Assembly: GCA_964567745.1 (NCBI GenBank)
Contig: CAZMNY010000023.1
Coordinates: forward strand, 1-64,000
Source: CAZMNY01 sp964567745
Lineage (GTDB): Bacteria > Planctomycetota > Planctomycetia > Pirellulales > Pirellulaceae
Direction: 5' to 3'
Length of the DNA stretch: 64,000 nt
The notes under the pieces: model-generated
Databases searched by the model: none
Seen by the model: the letters and a program-made list of their open reading frames with translations, nothing else
What the model was told of the DNA's origin: nothing
Part shown: positions 26,354 through 34,369 of the stretch, piece by piece
Numbering within the stretch: the stretch's first letter is position 1
How the letters are laid out: every line of letters begins with the position of its first letter
Position numbers and translations under genes: made by a program

Positions 26354-27985
26354 CTAGCCGGAGACGCGCCAGCGCCGGTTGAACAGCCAGATCATGAATC
26401 CCAATAGGACGAAGTCGAGCGAGAGCGCGAAGATCGAGAATCCGCCAAACATCCACCAGTTGCCGGGGTCCACATCTTCGGTATCAGCGAGCACGGGATC
26501 GTACAGCGGGACTTCGAAAGCTGCTGCGAAGGGGCTGATCACGCTGATGTTGACCGCGACTTCATGAGCCACTTCGCCGGGAAAAAAGATGCTCGTGAAG
26601 AATTGCGCGGCTAGCGGAGCGCAAAACAAGACGACGATCAAAAGGTAAGTGACCATCAGGCTTGTCGCCGTCTTGCGGAACACGACGGAGCAAAACAGGG
26701 CCAGCATGGCGGTGGTGAGGCAGGAGATCAGGACGATCGCTACGTAGGCCGCGACCGCGCCGAGATTGCCCCAATACTGCGAGACCATGGCGCAAGCGAG
26801 CAGCACAGGCCAGAGCAGGAATAGCGTGAGAACGCTGGAAACTCGCAGGCCGGCAATCAGTTTTCCCCAGAGGATTTGCCAGGGCGTGATGATCGTCGTG
26901 AGCAACAGATCGAGCGTTTCGCGTTCGCGCTCGCTGGTCACGGCGCCCGCCGAAAAGACGGGCCCGACGAGCATATTGAAGAGGACCACATAGCCGATAT
27001 AAAACGCCGCGTACTTGGGCATGATGTAAAGGCAAAACGCCATCAGCGGGATCGCCAGCAACATGCTGACTTGAATCACAAGCCGCAGCATTAAAGTGCC
27101 CTGGCTGAAAATCTCGCTGCGGATCTCTTTGTCGTACACCGGATTGGCGCCGTCATCGAGCAGCGTTTCTCGCTTCTCGGGAGCGAACAGTTTGTCTGGA
27201 AATTGGTCGCGCTGAATGACCAGTCCGATCGCTTGCTGAGCCTCGACCTCCAGGTCGACGACCTCCTGCCCTTCACTACCTACATCCGGTGGATGAAGAA
27301 GCCTCGCCGAGGTGTTGGCGAACAGAGCCAAGCAGATCGCCAATCCGACGCCGGGAAGAACGGTGACGGTCAGCAGCAATCGAAACGCGCCCGCGTCTTG
27401 CAGCGCCCACCAAGTCAATACTCCCATCATCGCCAGCGGAAGAATGAGCAGGTAAGAGACCACCAGCGAGGCGGCTGTGCGTTTGAAGTAGCTGCTGCAG
27501 GCAACGCTAATCGCGCCGAATGTAATCACCGAGACGATCAGCCCGGCATAGGCCGCCAGAACTTCGTAAAACGACACGCCTCCCAGCGGCAGACAGAGCA
27601 TCACGATCGGCAGCGAAGCGAAGATCAATACGGTGATGTGAGCCAGTGATGCAACCATTTTGCCCAGCACAATCGCGGCCGGGCGCAACGGACTGGCAAG
27701 TAGCATTTCGTAGGTCTTGCGTTCCTTCTCGCCGGTAATGCTGCCCGCCGCAAAGCTGGGCGCCATCATCGAAGCGAGAATGTACTGGCCGAGAAAGAAC
27801 ATGTCGACCAGATTGCGGACGTTGCCAGGATTCTCAGTCAGGTCGAGCCGCGTCTCTTGCGGCCACGCGAAATAGACCAGAAAGGCGAGAAGAACTTGGT
27901 AGAGAAGCAGCAGAACGAACGCACGCGGCATCCGTAAGTTGACCAACAGCTCGCGCTGAAGGACTGGGTTTTCCAACAAGTACAT
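26354..27985 (-). CDS. ABC-2 type transporter permease, two-module
   Basis: A 543-residue polytopic membrane protein with two copies of an ABC-2 permease module. Each has the cytoplasmic coupling segment next to a membrane helix: SITGEKERKTYEMLLASPL in the first and AVTSERERETLDLLLTTII in the second, at about residues 83 and 352. About 12 membrane helices are predicted. Between the modules lies a charged cytoplasmic stretch (about 245-300). The matching ATPase is not next to it. Such permeases export lipids, polysaccharides or drugs, or act in copper/gliding-type systems; the substrate is unknown. Internal duplication in one chain is common in planctomycete annotations (recollection). Confidence 0.8.
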   Translation of the reverse strand: MYLLENPVLQRELLVNLRMPRAFVLLLLYQVLLAFLVYFAWPQETRLDLTENPGNVRNLVDMFFLGQYILASMMAPSFAAGSITGEKERKTYEMLLASPLRPAAIVLGKMVASLAHITVLIFASLPIVMLCLPLGGVSFYEVLAAYAGLIVSVITFGAISVACSSYFKRTAASLVVSYLLILPLAMMGVLTWWALQDAGAFRLLLTVTVLPGVGLAICLALFANTSARLLHPPDVGSEGQEVVDLEVEAQQAIGLVIQRDQFPDKLFAPEKRETLLDDGANPVYDKEIRSEIFSQGTLMLRLVIQVSMLLAIPLMAFCLYIMPKYAAFYIGYVVLFNMLVGPVFSAGAVTSERERETLDLLLTTIITPWQILWGKLIAGLRVSSVLTLFLLWPVLLACAMVSQYWGNLGAVAAYVAIVLISCLTTAMLALFCSVVFRKTATSLMVTYLLIVVLFCAPLAAQFFTSIFFPGEVAHEVAVNISVISPFAAAFEVPLYDPVLADTEDVDPGNWWMFGGFSIFALSLDFVLLGFMIWLFNRRWRVSG

Positions 27986-28300
27986 GTCAAATCACCGATC
28001 TCTTGCAAGTCTCGTCATGAAGTGGCCGCGAGTCGATAGCCGGGTCGGCGTTTTGACTATGACATTGTAACGCCCAACTGCCGTGGGAATCCAGCACCGC
28101 AGCGGCCGTGGACCGTATTTGTCGAGGGCTTGGAAAGACCAGGCCGCCCTGCCCACCTTGCGGAATCCCGACTCTGGGCGAAAATAGAGGACTCGGCGGT
28201 TGCCGACGGAAACTGCCGACGGAAACTAACGTATTCTGGCGATTCGAGCGCCTGGCGTTCGAGTGCTTAGCGCCAACGGTTCTTCTTAAAGGTTAATGCG
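27986..28300. other. Divergent intergenic region with a 13-bp tandem duplication
   Basis: The 315 bp between the permease and argG hold no gene. TGCCGACGGAAAC occurs twice head to tail at 28201-28213 and 28214-28226, about 75 bp before the argG start. It could lie in the argG leader or promoter. I saw no riboswitch-like structure or terminator. Confidence 0.7.
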
Positions 28301-29512
28301 ATGCCTAGTTGCGTACTGGCCTACTCGGGCGGTCTCGATACTTCCGTGATTTTGGGGTGGCTGCAAGACAAGGGCTATGAAGTGCACGCTGTCTACGTCG
28401 ATTTGGGACAGCCCTGCGAAGACCGCGAGGAGATTCTGCAAAAGGCTCGTGATTGCGGCGCAGCGAGTTCACGAATCGTCGACGTTCAGGAAGAGCTCTG
28501 TCGCGATTTTGCGTTTCCCGTGCTGCAATGGCAGGCCAAATACGAAGGCGTCTACTTGCTGGGTACTTCGATCGCCCGCCCGTTGATCTCGAAAGTCTGC
28601 TTGGAGGTCGCTCGCGAAGTCGGCGCCGATGCCTACGCACACGGTGCCACAGGCAAAGGCAACGATCAGTGCCGATTCCAGTTGGCCGCCGAGGCGCTCA
28701 ATCCCGCCGTGCAGCTGATCGCCCCTTGGCGCGATGACGAGTTTCGCGAGGCGTTTCCCGGTCGCACCGAAATGATTGCCTACTGTGCCGAACGCAACAT
28801 CCCGGTCAAGGCTTCCGTTTCGAAGCCTTATAGTTCGGACGAAAACTGCCTCCACATCAGCTACGAAGCTGGGGACCTCGAGGACCTGAACGTCAACGGC
28901 GTCGAATTGGTCGAATTCGGGATGACGGTTTCTCCTCAGGATGCGCCGAACGAATCGGAGAGCGTCACGATCGATTTTGAGAGCGGCGTTCCAATCGCGG
29001 TCAACGGCACTTCCATGTCGGCCTTGGAAGTCGTAAAGTCACTCAACGAAATCGGCGGACGCAATGGCGTCGGCCGGATTGACATGGTCGAGAACCGATT
29101 CGTTGGAATGAAGAGTCGTGGTGTTTATGAAGCGCCCGGCATGACGATCCTCTACGACGCACACCGCGTGGTCGAACAGCTGACGATGGACCGCGACTTG
29201 ACCCATCTTCGCGATCGGCTGGCGGCCGATGTCGCCGAGGCGGTTTACTACGGTTACTGGTACGCCGCCAAAATGGACGCCCTGCTCGCCTTTATCGCCG
29301 ATGCCCAAAAGCACGTGACGGGCCGAGTGAAATTGAAGCTGTACAAAGGCAACATCATGGTCGACGGTCGTGAGAGCCCGAATAGCCTCTACGACGAAGG
29401 AATCGCCACGATGGAAGGCGGCGGCTCTTACAATCAGACAGACGCCGAAGGCTTCTTGCGAATCCAAGGCCTGCCCTACCGCGTGCAAGGCCGGATCACT
29501 CCGCGATTCTAG
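28301..29512 (+). CDS. argG: Argininosuccinate synthase
   Basis: A 403-residue enzyme that joins citrulline and aspartate using ATP in arginine synthesis. The N-terminal P-loop-like SGGLDTS is intact, as are YAHGATGKGNDQ, the substrate-binding KPYSSDENC and the GESPNSLYD-type C-terminal motif (here RESPNSLYDE). Length is normal for the family. ATG follows AAAGGTTAATGCG. The gene is single, with no argH next to it. Confidence 0.97.
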   Translation: MPSCVLAYSGGLDTSVILGWLQDKGYEVHAVYVDLGQPCEDREEILQKARDCGAASSRIVDVQEELCRDFAFPVLQWQAKYEGVYLLGTSIARPLISKVCLEVAREVGADAYAHGATGKGNDQCRFQLAAEALNPAVQLIAPWRDDEFREAFPGRTEMIAYCAERNIPVKASVSKPYSSDENCLHISYEAGDLEDLNVNGVELVEFGMTVSPQDAPNESESVTIDFESGVPIAVNGTSMSALEVVKSLNEIGGRNGVGRIDMVENRFVGMKSRGVYEAPGMTILYDAHRVVEQLTMDRDLTHLRDRLAADVAEAVYYGYWYAAKMDALLAFIADAQKHVTGRVKLKLYKGNIMVDGRESPNSLYDEGIATMEGGGSYNQTDAEGFLRIQGLPYRVQGRITPRF

Positions 29513-29564
29513 ATCTGTCGGGCGCCAAAGAAAATGCACAACGGCCGACAGCGAACTGTCAATT

Positions 29565-30710
29565 CTAGGCCGCGCGTTCGTCGTCGTTAATGATCTTGGC
29601 GAGCAAGTCGATTTGGCCTCGCAGATCGGCGATTAGAGTTCGCGAATTCGCGCCATTGACGTAGTGCGTGTAGAAGGAACGAGCCGCAGCGTCATCGTCG
29701 CCTCCACCGCCTTTGCTGTTCGTGTTGACGTGCGAGCTGAGTTGAATGATGCGAATCTGATAGTCGAGCTCGCGGAGCGACTTCCGAGTCGCCCGGTTTG
29801 ATTGCCAGAGCGTCATCAGAATGCCGAACAGGCCGGTGATGACAACCAGTTGCCCGATGGCGCCAGCGACAATGCCGGCAACTCGCCATGCCGCGAAGGC
29901 TTCGATATGCCCCCACGCCAATACCACCGCGCCGGCGGTAAGCGTCAGCCCGCCGAACAACAAAGCGACTCGAGAGGCAAATAGTCCCGCGCTGAATTTG
30001 GCAGCTTCAGCCTCTTGTTCGGATTGAATTGGGTGAGGGCCGTCGAGCTGCTGAGCTTGATCGACTCGGCGACGAAGTTGAGGTGAATTGTCGAGAGCCG
30101 GATCGAGTTGAGCTAAGTCGAAATGGGGCCGGTTCGGTTGGGACTGAGCCGCTTGAATCGCTCGCAGCACTCTGTCCGCTTCTCGATCGACTTCGTTCCA
30201 AGCTTCGTCGTCCCAAACGTCGCCAAACGAAGGCATCGTGTCGTCGACTTCAAAAATCGGCGCATCCAGCGCGGCTTCCCGCGCCCGCCCCGGCTCTTCG
30301 ATTCCAGGACTCTCGTCGTCGTACGGCCCCTGCTCCGCGTCCTCGCTACACGCTCGATCCGAACTCGCAAGCGACGATAACGCGTCGGCAAATGCGTGCA
30401 GCGGACTTGCTTCCTGGGGACTTGGCTCGTCGGAGATTGACTCGTCGGAGATTGACTCGTCCCGTTCTACCGAACGAAGATGTCGCCTGATTTCGGCAGG
30501 GTCAAAGCTCCCCAATGGAGGCCTCGGCTGTTGCGACGCGGGCTGCTCCGGGATGTCGGAGCTGGCTTGCTTATCCTCGCGACGCCGAGGGGATTTGGGC
30601 TCGTTGGCGTCGAGAAGCAGTTGTCGAGCGCAGCGTGGGCAGAGAATGACGTTTCGATTACCCGGTCGGGCAATTCCTGGAACGTCTTGCTGGCAATCTG
30701 CACACCACAT
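29565..30710 (-). CDS. Zinc-ribbon membrane protein with acidic linker
   Basis: About 381 residues. The N-terminus has two CxxC pairs (WCADCQ and LCPRC), a zinc ribbon. A long acidic, low-complexity linker (about 40-210) includes the tandem SDESISDESISDE. Two membrane helices follow at about 255-310 (ALLFGGLTLTAGAVVLAWG and VAGIVAGAIGQLVVITGLFGI), then a short C-terminal tail with a coiled-coil-like RKSLRELDYQIRIIQL. GTG at 30713 and ATG at 30710 are both possible; the ATG has GAGG seven bases upstream. Function unknown. Such proteins recur in this window. Confidence 0.65.
   Translation of the reverse strand: MWCADCQQDVPGIARPGNRNVILCPRCARQLLLDANEPKSPRRREDKQASSDIPEQPASQQPRPPLGSFDPAEIRRHLRSVERDESISDESISDEPSPQEASPLHAFADALSSLASSDRACSEDAEQGPYDDESPGIEEPGRAREAALDAPIFEVDDTMPSFGDVWDDEAWNEVDREADRVLRAIQAAQSQPNRPHFDLAQLDPALDNSPQLRRRVDQAQQLDGPHPIQSEQEAEAAKFSAGLFASRVALLFGGLTLTAGAVVLAWGHIEAFAAWRVAGIVAGAIGQLVVITGLFGILMTLWQSNRATRKSLRELDYQIRIIQLSSHVNTNSKGGGGDDDAAARSFYTHYVNGANSRTLIADLRGQIDLLAKIINDDERAA
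30426..30455. repeat. 15-bp perfect tandem duplication inside a coding region
   Basis: CTCGTCGGAGATTGA occurs twice in a row, and its first five bases follow again. On the coding (minus) strand this gives the repeated residues ESISD in the acidic linker of the zinc-ribbon membrane protein. Confidence 0.95.
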
Positions 30711-30800
30711 CACGAGCCTCGATTGGAAGAGACACGAAGCTGCAAAACCTCGTTGTCTCTATCGGCCGACGTGGAAGGATTCTGCAGTTTGTTCCGAAAA

Positions 30801-32003
30801 TTAGGTCCGACTCGAAGAAAGTCGAATTGGTGCCGTCAACATCTGGCGGGCGAATGCCGCCTCGTCGTCCAAGTTGACAGCTCGCTCAAAAAACTTGGTC
30901 GCTCGCTCGCTTTGCCCGTCGTACTGAAGAAAGAGGCCGACGAGGAAGAAAGCATTCGCGTCGCCCGAATTGCTCAATGCGTACTCGGCCAATTGCTCGA
31001 GGTGGCGTTCCTTGTCTGCAACGGCGGAGCCGTAAAAATCGCCGAGGCGGAAACGGCTTCGGCCCAATTCGGGTGCAAGCGATAAAGCTGCTTTGAAGGC
31101 GCGGGCGGAGGAATCGTATTCGCCCGCTGCGGTCAGAGCGTGACCCAAGCGAAATAGAATTTCACTCTCTGTCGGCGCCGATTCGACTGCCGTCGTATAG
31201 CTGGCCACGGCCTCCAGATATCGTCCAGCCGAAAAATACGAGTCGCCCGCCGAACGAAGCATCGGAGTTCTCTCGGTCGGCGTTGCGAGTCGCGCTGCGG
31301 AAACCGTCGTCACGGGCGCGGCCCGCCGGTCGGGAATCGAGGCCAGCAACGAGGAGGCCAACGTCGTGCCTCGAGTAATGCGAACAGGCGGATTCAAGAC
31401 GGTCGGCGAGAGGCCCGAAATGCTGAACCCAAACGAAGAATATCCAAACGTCGGACAGTAGGTCGGAGCGTAAATTGGATAACTTCGATAGTGAACCGGA
31501 TAGCCGTAACGGTAGTAACCCGAACGGTAGTAATTGCGCTGGAAACTCGGCACGTAGTATCCAGAACGATACAGCGGCAAGTAACTGAAATAGCTACTGA
31601 CTGTGCTTGGTCCGCGACGGTAATAGGGCGAGGCAACTCGGTATCCCGTGATCGGAATTCTGGAATAAAGATTCGTATAGCTCAGCGGCGAGCGGTAACT
31701 CAAGCGGTGGCTCGAATGCCCTCGATGCAAGCTGTATCCTCGATGAATACCACCGTAAATGCCACTGGTCAGGCCGACGCGCGAACGGCTATGACTGTGG
31801 ATATGGCTGTGGCCGATGTGGAGATGGTTCGAGCGGACTCCGACTCGGACATAGCTTCGCCGGTACTGAGCTCGCGTCTCGGCGGACAAAGTGCACGCGA
31901 TGAGCGCGAGCAAGATCGTAAGGCCGCCCGCTCGTCGAGCTTGCCGAACCAATCCGCGTGTTCTCGTTTCGCGATCGCCTCGGCTGCATGGATCTTGTCT
32001 CAT
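30801..32003 (-). CDS. Exported Tyr/Arg/Ser-rich protein with TPR-like C-terminus
   Basis: About 400 residues from the ATG at 32003. A signal peptide follows a basic region (LTILLALIACTLSAETRAQ). Residues about 45-190 are dominated by Tyr, Arg, Ser and His (such as NYYRSGYYRYGYPVHYRSY). The C-terminal 150 residues contain TPR-like helix pairs (AGDSYFSAGRYLEAVASY, LGHALTAAGEYDSSARAF and FLQYDGQSERATKFFERAV). Three further in-frame ATGs upstream (32021, 32039, 32057) lie in an 18-bp tandem repeat, so the true start is ambiguous. The role is unknown; a Tyr-rich exported segment suggests a structural envelope or matrix function (inference). Confidence 0.65.
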   Translation of the reverse strand: MRQDPCSRGDRETRTRGLVRQARRAGGLTILLALIACTLSAETRAQYRRSYVRVGVRSNHLHIGHSHIHSHSRSRVGLTSGIYGGIHRGYSLHRGHSSHRLSYRSPLSYTNLYSRIPITGYRVASPYYRRGPSTVSSYFSYLPLYRSGYYVPSFQRNYYRSGYYRYGYPVHYRSYPIYAPTYCPTFGYSSFGFSISGLSPTVLNPPVRITRGTTLASSLLASIPDRRAAPVTTVSAARLATPTERTPMLRSAGDSYFSAGRYLEAVASYTTAVESAPTESEILFRLGHALTAAGEYDSSARAFKAALSLAPELGRSRFRLGDFYGSAVADKERHLEQLAEYALSNSGDANAFFLVGLFLQYDGQSERATKFFERAVNLDDEAAFARQMLTAPIRLSSSRT

Positions 32004-32054
32004 CGTCTCGCTCCTTCTCATCGTCTCGCTCCTTTTCATCGTCTCGCTCCTTCT
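32001..32054 (-). repeat. 18-bp tandem repeat carrying Shine-Dalgarno plus ATG, three copies
   Basis: On the minus strand the unit is AGAAGGAGCGAGACGATG: an AGGAG ribosome-binding site, a 7-base spacer and an ATG. Three copies (32001-32018, 32019-32036, 32037-32054; the middle one differs by one base) lie head to tail, and the first bases of a fourth follow. The unit is six codons, so all ATGs are in the same frame and code for repeated M-R/K-R-S-E-T. Confidence 0.92.
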
Positions 32055-32206
32055 CATCGAAACCGGTGCGGCGTCAATCGCCTACCTGTCATTATTGCGA
32101 TTCTTGAGTTCCCGTCCATCTCTTTCCCTGCGATGTCAGCCAAGTCTCGCACGCCTCAGACGGGCTCGCACCCTCACAAATTACGCATTTTCACCAAACA
32201 AGGGCT

Positions 32207-32235
32207 GAAATGACTTGTGCCGCGTCAGTCATTTC
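32207..32235. promoter_or_regulatory. Perfect 9-bp inverted repeat in a divergent promoter region
   Basis: GAAATGACT (32207-32215) and AGTCATTTC (32227-32235) are separated by 11 bases. The place is the 300-bp gap between the divergent TPR protein gene and the gene at 32365. It could be a dimeric repressor site. No T-run follows, so it is a poor terminator. The rest of 32058-32364 shows no gene. Confidence 0.5.
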
Positions 32236-32364
32236 TTCGGAGCGATGGCGAACGGGAAACTCCCAACCGCCAGATTGTGGAGACACGGCCGACAACTGGC
32301 AACCATTGAGACTGAACCTGAAACTGAGAATCGGCGATTCCAAAGATCCAATTAGGGAATAAGT

Positions 32365-32829
32365 ATGGCGTCCGCAGACAACCTCTGTCTCTCTTTGTTC
32401 ACCTCTTTGCATCGGTGCGCCAGGACGGGCAAGCTCGCATTGCTTTCCGCGATTGTCGTGGCGTCGGTCTTGCTCGTACCCGTTGACGGTCGCGCTCAGA
32501 GCGGCGAGCGGGACTTGGTCGAGTTCATGACGGGCCGCAAGCTAACGGGGAAAGTGAAAGCGATTCGAAAGATGGAAAAAGAATTCGATTTTACCTACGA
32601 GCTCAGCGGACGCGAATTCACCCGGACCTTCAAGTTCAGCTCGGTTCGAGCCGTCACGATGGACGGAAATCGCCATGTCTTGACGAGAGAATCGGCCACC
32701 GCGGTTGAGTCCGCAACGGGCGGGAAACCAAGAGGTCAAAATCGCAGATCGATCGCCTTATCGCAGACGCCGTTGCAACGAAGCCCGACTGGTTTGATTC
32801 GACGCCAGTCAATTTCCCGCGGTCGCTAG
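32365..32829 (+). CDS. Exported hypothetical protein, frameshifted and truncated
   Basis: A 154-residue frame with a signal peptide (ALLSAIVVASVLLVPVDGRAQ). The mature N-terminal part (RDLVEFMTGRKLTGKVKAI, then FDFTYELSGREFTRTF) looks like a known planctomycete exported-protein pattern, as I recall it. The last 35 or so codons in this frame give a basic, Arg/Gln-rich tail unlike a folded protein. From about 32730 the next frame reads KRSKSQIDRLIADAV, then KPDWFDSTPVNFPRS, which continues the family pattern. One base appears missing near 32729. The product is therefore probably non-functional, unless the base is a sequencing error. AGGGAATAAGT precedes the ATG. Confidence 0.6.
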   Translation: MASADNLCLSLFTSLHRCARTGKLALLSAIVVASVLLVPVDGRAQSGERDLVEFMTGRKLTGKVKAIRKMEKEFDFTYELSGREFTRTFKFSSVRAVTMDGNRHVLTRESATAVESATGGKPRGQNRRSIALSQTPLQRSPTGLIRRQSISRGR

Positions 32830-32843
32830 ATATGAATTGGCCG
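32730..32843 (+). pseudogene. Out-of-frame continuation of the exported hypothetical gene
   Basis: Read in the frame starting AAG at 32730, the sequence codes KRSKSQIDRLIADAV, further on PDWFDSTPVNFP, and then SLDMNWP. This has the Trp/Pro-rich, well-behaved look of the family and lacks a stop, whereas the main frame gives a junk-like tail. The similarity ends at NWP (about 32843), where the sequence abruptly becomes that of the NapH-like gene in another frame, so the original 3' end is gone. Confidence 0.55.
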
Positions 32844-32847
32844 ATGT

Positions 32848-33951
32848 TTGTTGTTCTTGTTGGAGCCTTTTCAGAGCGGAACGCTGCGTGGCTGGCGATT
32901 GGTGCCGGGCGTTCATGCGGGACACTATCTGTCGCTCGCTTTGTTCTTAGGCGTTTTCGCGCTCGGCTTCATGCGACCGCGGTTTTGGTGCAAGTATGTC
33001 TGCCCGAGCGGCGCGGTCTTCTCGTTGGGCAATCTGTTTCGAGTTACCGAACGCAAGGTCGAGTCGACTTGCATCGATTGCAACAAGTGTGTCGAGATCT
33101 GCCCGTTTGATGCGATCAAGCCTGACTTTACAACTCGGACCACCGACTGCACTCTGTGCCAATCTTGCGCCGGCGTCTGTCCGACTCACGCAATCAAGTT
33201 TGTCGAGCGGTGGAATCTCGTCGAATTGAAGCCGCCGACGCCGCCCGGCGAAATGGAGACTCCCATCGGCCGCCGCGGCGTTCTTTCTGCACCGGTCGGC
33301 GGCGCCGCAGCGATTGCAGGAGGCGCTGCCGCTGCCGGCGCGACTCGAACTTGGGGCGCGAACCTCGATGACCCCCTCGCGCCTCGCCTCGTACGCCCGC
33401 CGGGAAGCGTGCCGGAACAAGAGTTCCTGCAGATGTGCATTCGCTGCGGCGAGTGCTTCAAGGTCTGCCCCAACAATGTTTTACAGCCGGAGGGATTCGA
33501 GCAAGGCTTTGAGGGGCTGTGGACGCCGAAAGTTGTGGCCGATTGGGCCGGATGCGAATCGAGCTGCAACGCCTGTGGACAAGTCTGTCCGACCGGCGCG
33601 ATTCGCGCGCTGCCTCTGCCAGAGAAGAAAGTGGCTCGGATGGGACTCGCCATTATAGACAACGTCGCTTGTCTCCCGTTCGCCGGTCGAGAAGCGTGCG
33701 ATCTGTGCGTGCAGGAATGCAACGCGGCCGGCTACGAGGCGATCGAATACACCCAAGTTGGCACAGCGGTCGACGACGACGGTCAACCGATTCCAGGTAC
33801 CGGGTTCTTGGCACCAGTCGTCATCGAGGACAAGTGTGTCGGCTGCGGTCTCTGCCAAACACGGTGCTACGGAATCAACGTCAAGGAAAAGAAACTGCTC
33901 GACAAGTCGGCAATCGTCGTCGAGCGGGCGAGGGCCGCGAAGATCGCTTGA
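32848..33951 (+). CDS. NapH/NapG-like polyferredoxin, N-terminally truncated
   Basis: A 367-residue frame starting at TTG 32848 with no good ribosome site. It begins inside a membrane helix region (GHYLSLALFLGVFALGF), followed by the CKYVCPSGAVFS signature of NapH-type quinol-oxidising proteins. Then come two ferredoxin motifs (CIDCNKCVEICP and CTLCQSCAGVCP), an internal twin-arginine-like hydrophobic segment (IGRRGVLSAPVGGAAA) and a second, NapG-like part with Cys groups CIRCGECFKVCP, CNACGQVCP, CDLCVQEC and CVGCGLCQTRC. Full-length relatives have several more membrane helices before this point, so the 5' part is probably missing. Expression is doubtful. The stop overlaps the next small gene as TGATG. 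Confidence 0.7.
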   Translation: MLFLLEPFQSGTLRGWRLVPGVHAGHYLSLALFLGVFALGFMRPRFWCKYVCPSGAVFSLGNLFRVTERKVESTCIDCNKCVEICPFDAIKPDFTTRTTDCTLCQSCAGVCPTHAIKFVERWNLVELKPPTPPGEMETPIGRRGVLSAPVGGAAAIAGGAAAAGATRTWGANLDDPLAPRLVRPPGSVPEQEFLQMCIRCGECFKVCPNNVLQPEGFEQGFEGLWTPKVVADWAGCESSCNACGQVCPTGAIRALPLPEKKVARMGLAIIDNVACLPFAGREACDLCVQECNAAGYEAIEYTQVGTAVDDDGQPIPGTGFLAPVVIEDKCVGCGLCQTRCYGINVKEKKLLDKSAIVVERARAAKIA

Positions 33952-34112
33952 TGGCGGGATCCTACATTGAGCTTCGCGATAAAGAGCGGTGCGAAGCCGG
34001 CACCAATGCGAATTCCAACGGTTCGAGCGAGCCAGTTAAACTTCCCGGCTCACCTGAGTCCGATCCGCCCGAAACTCCGATTCAAGGCGACAACCCTTTT
34101 GGTCTGCCCTGA
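33951..34112 (+). CDS. Small protein coupled to the polyferredoxin gene
   Basis: A 53-residue frame whose ATG overlaps the upstream stop (TGATG), a typical sign of coupled translation. It encodes MAGSYIELRDKERCE at the start and a Pro/Ser/Asn-rich hydrophilic tail ending NPFGLP. No helix or metal motif is visible. It is too short for firm assignment and may be spurious, but the overlap and position suggest a real small partner of the polyferredoxin. Confidence 0.4.
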   Translation: MAGSYIELRDKERCEAGTNANSNGSSEPVKLPGSPESDPPETPIQGDNPFGLP

Positions 34113-34369
34113 TTCCAGCCGTGAACAACGGCTCTTTAACTGATGGCTACCACGAGCGATAGCTACGCTAAGCGGCGATGTTCGTTTGACCCGTTCGACG
34201 CGGGCAAGGCCGCGTCTCTTTCCTCCTCCGCACACCAACTCTGCCCGTTGGCACTAATTTGGCCACGCCGGAGCAAACTCGGCCGAATTCGGTTAACGTA
34301 AACGCGCATGCAAGAATGCAGCGCAGCGGCTTCAAGTTCCCGTGAGAACGACAAGCGAGGATTCAAACC

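Noticed and set aside
34143..34302. Short plus-strand frame of about 50 codons before the esterase
   Set aside because: No ribosome site, odd Ser/Arg/Cys composition, and no sign of conservation visible.
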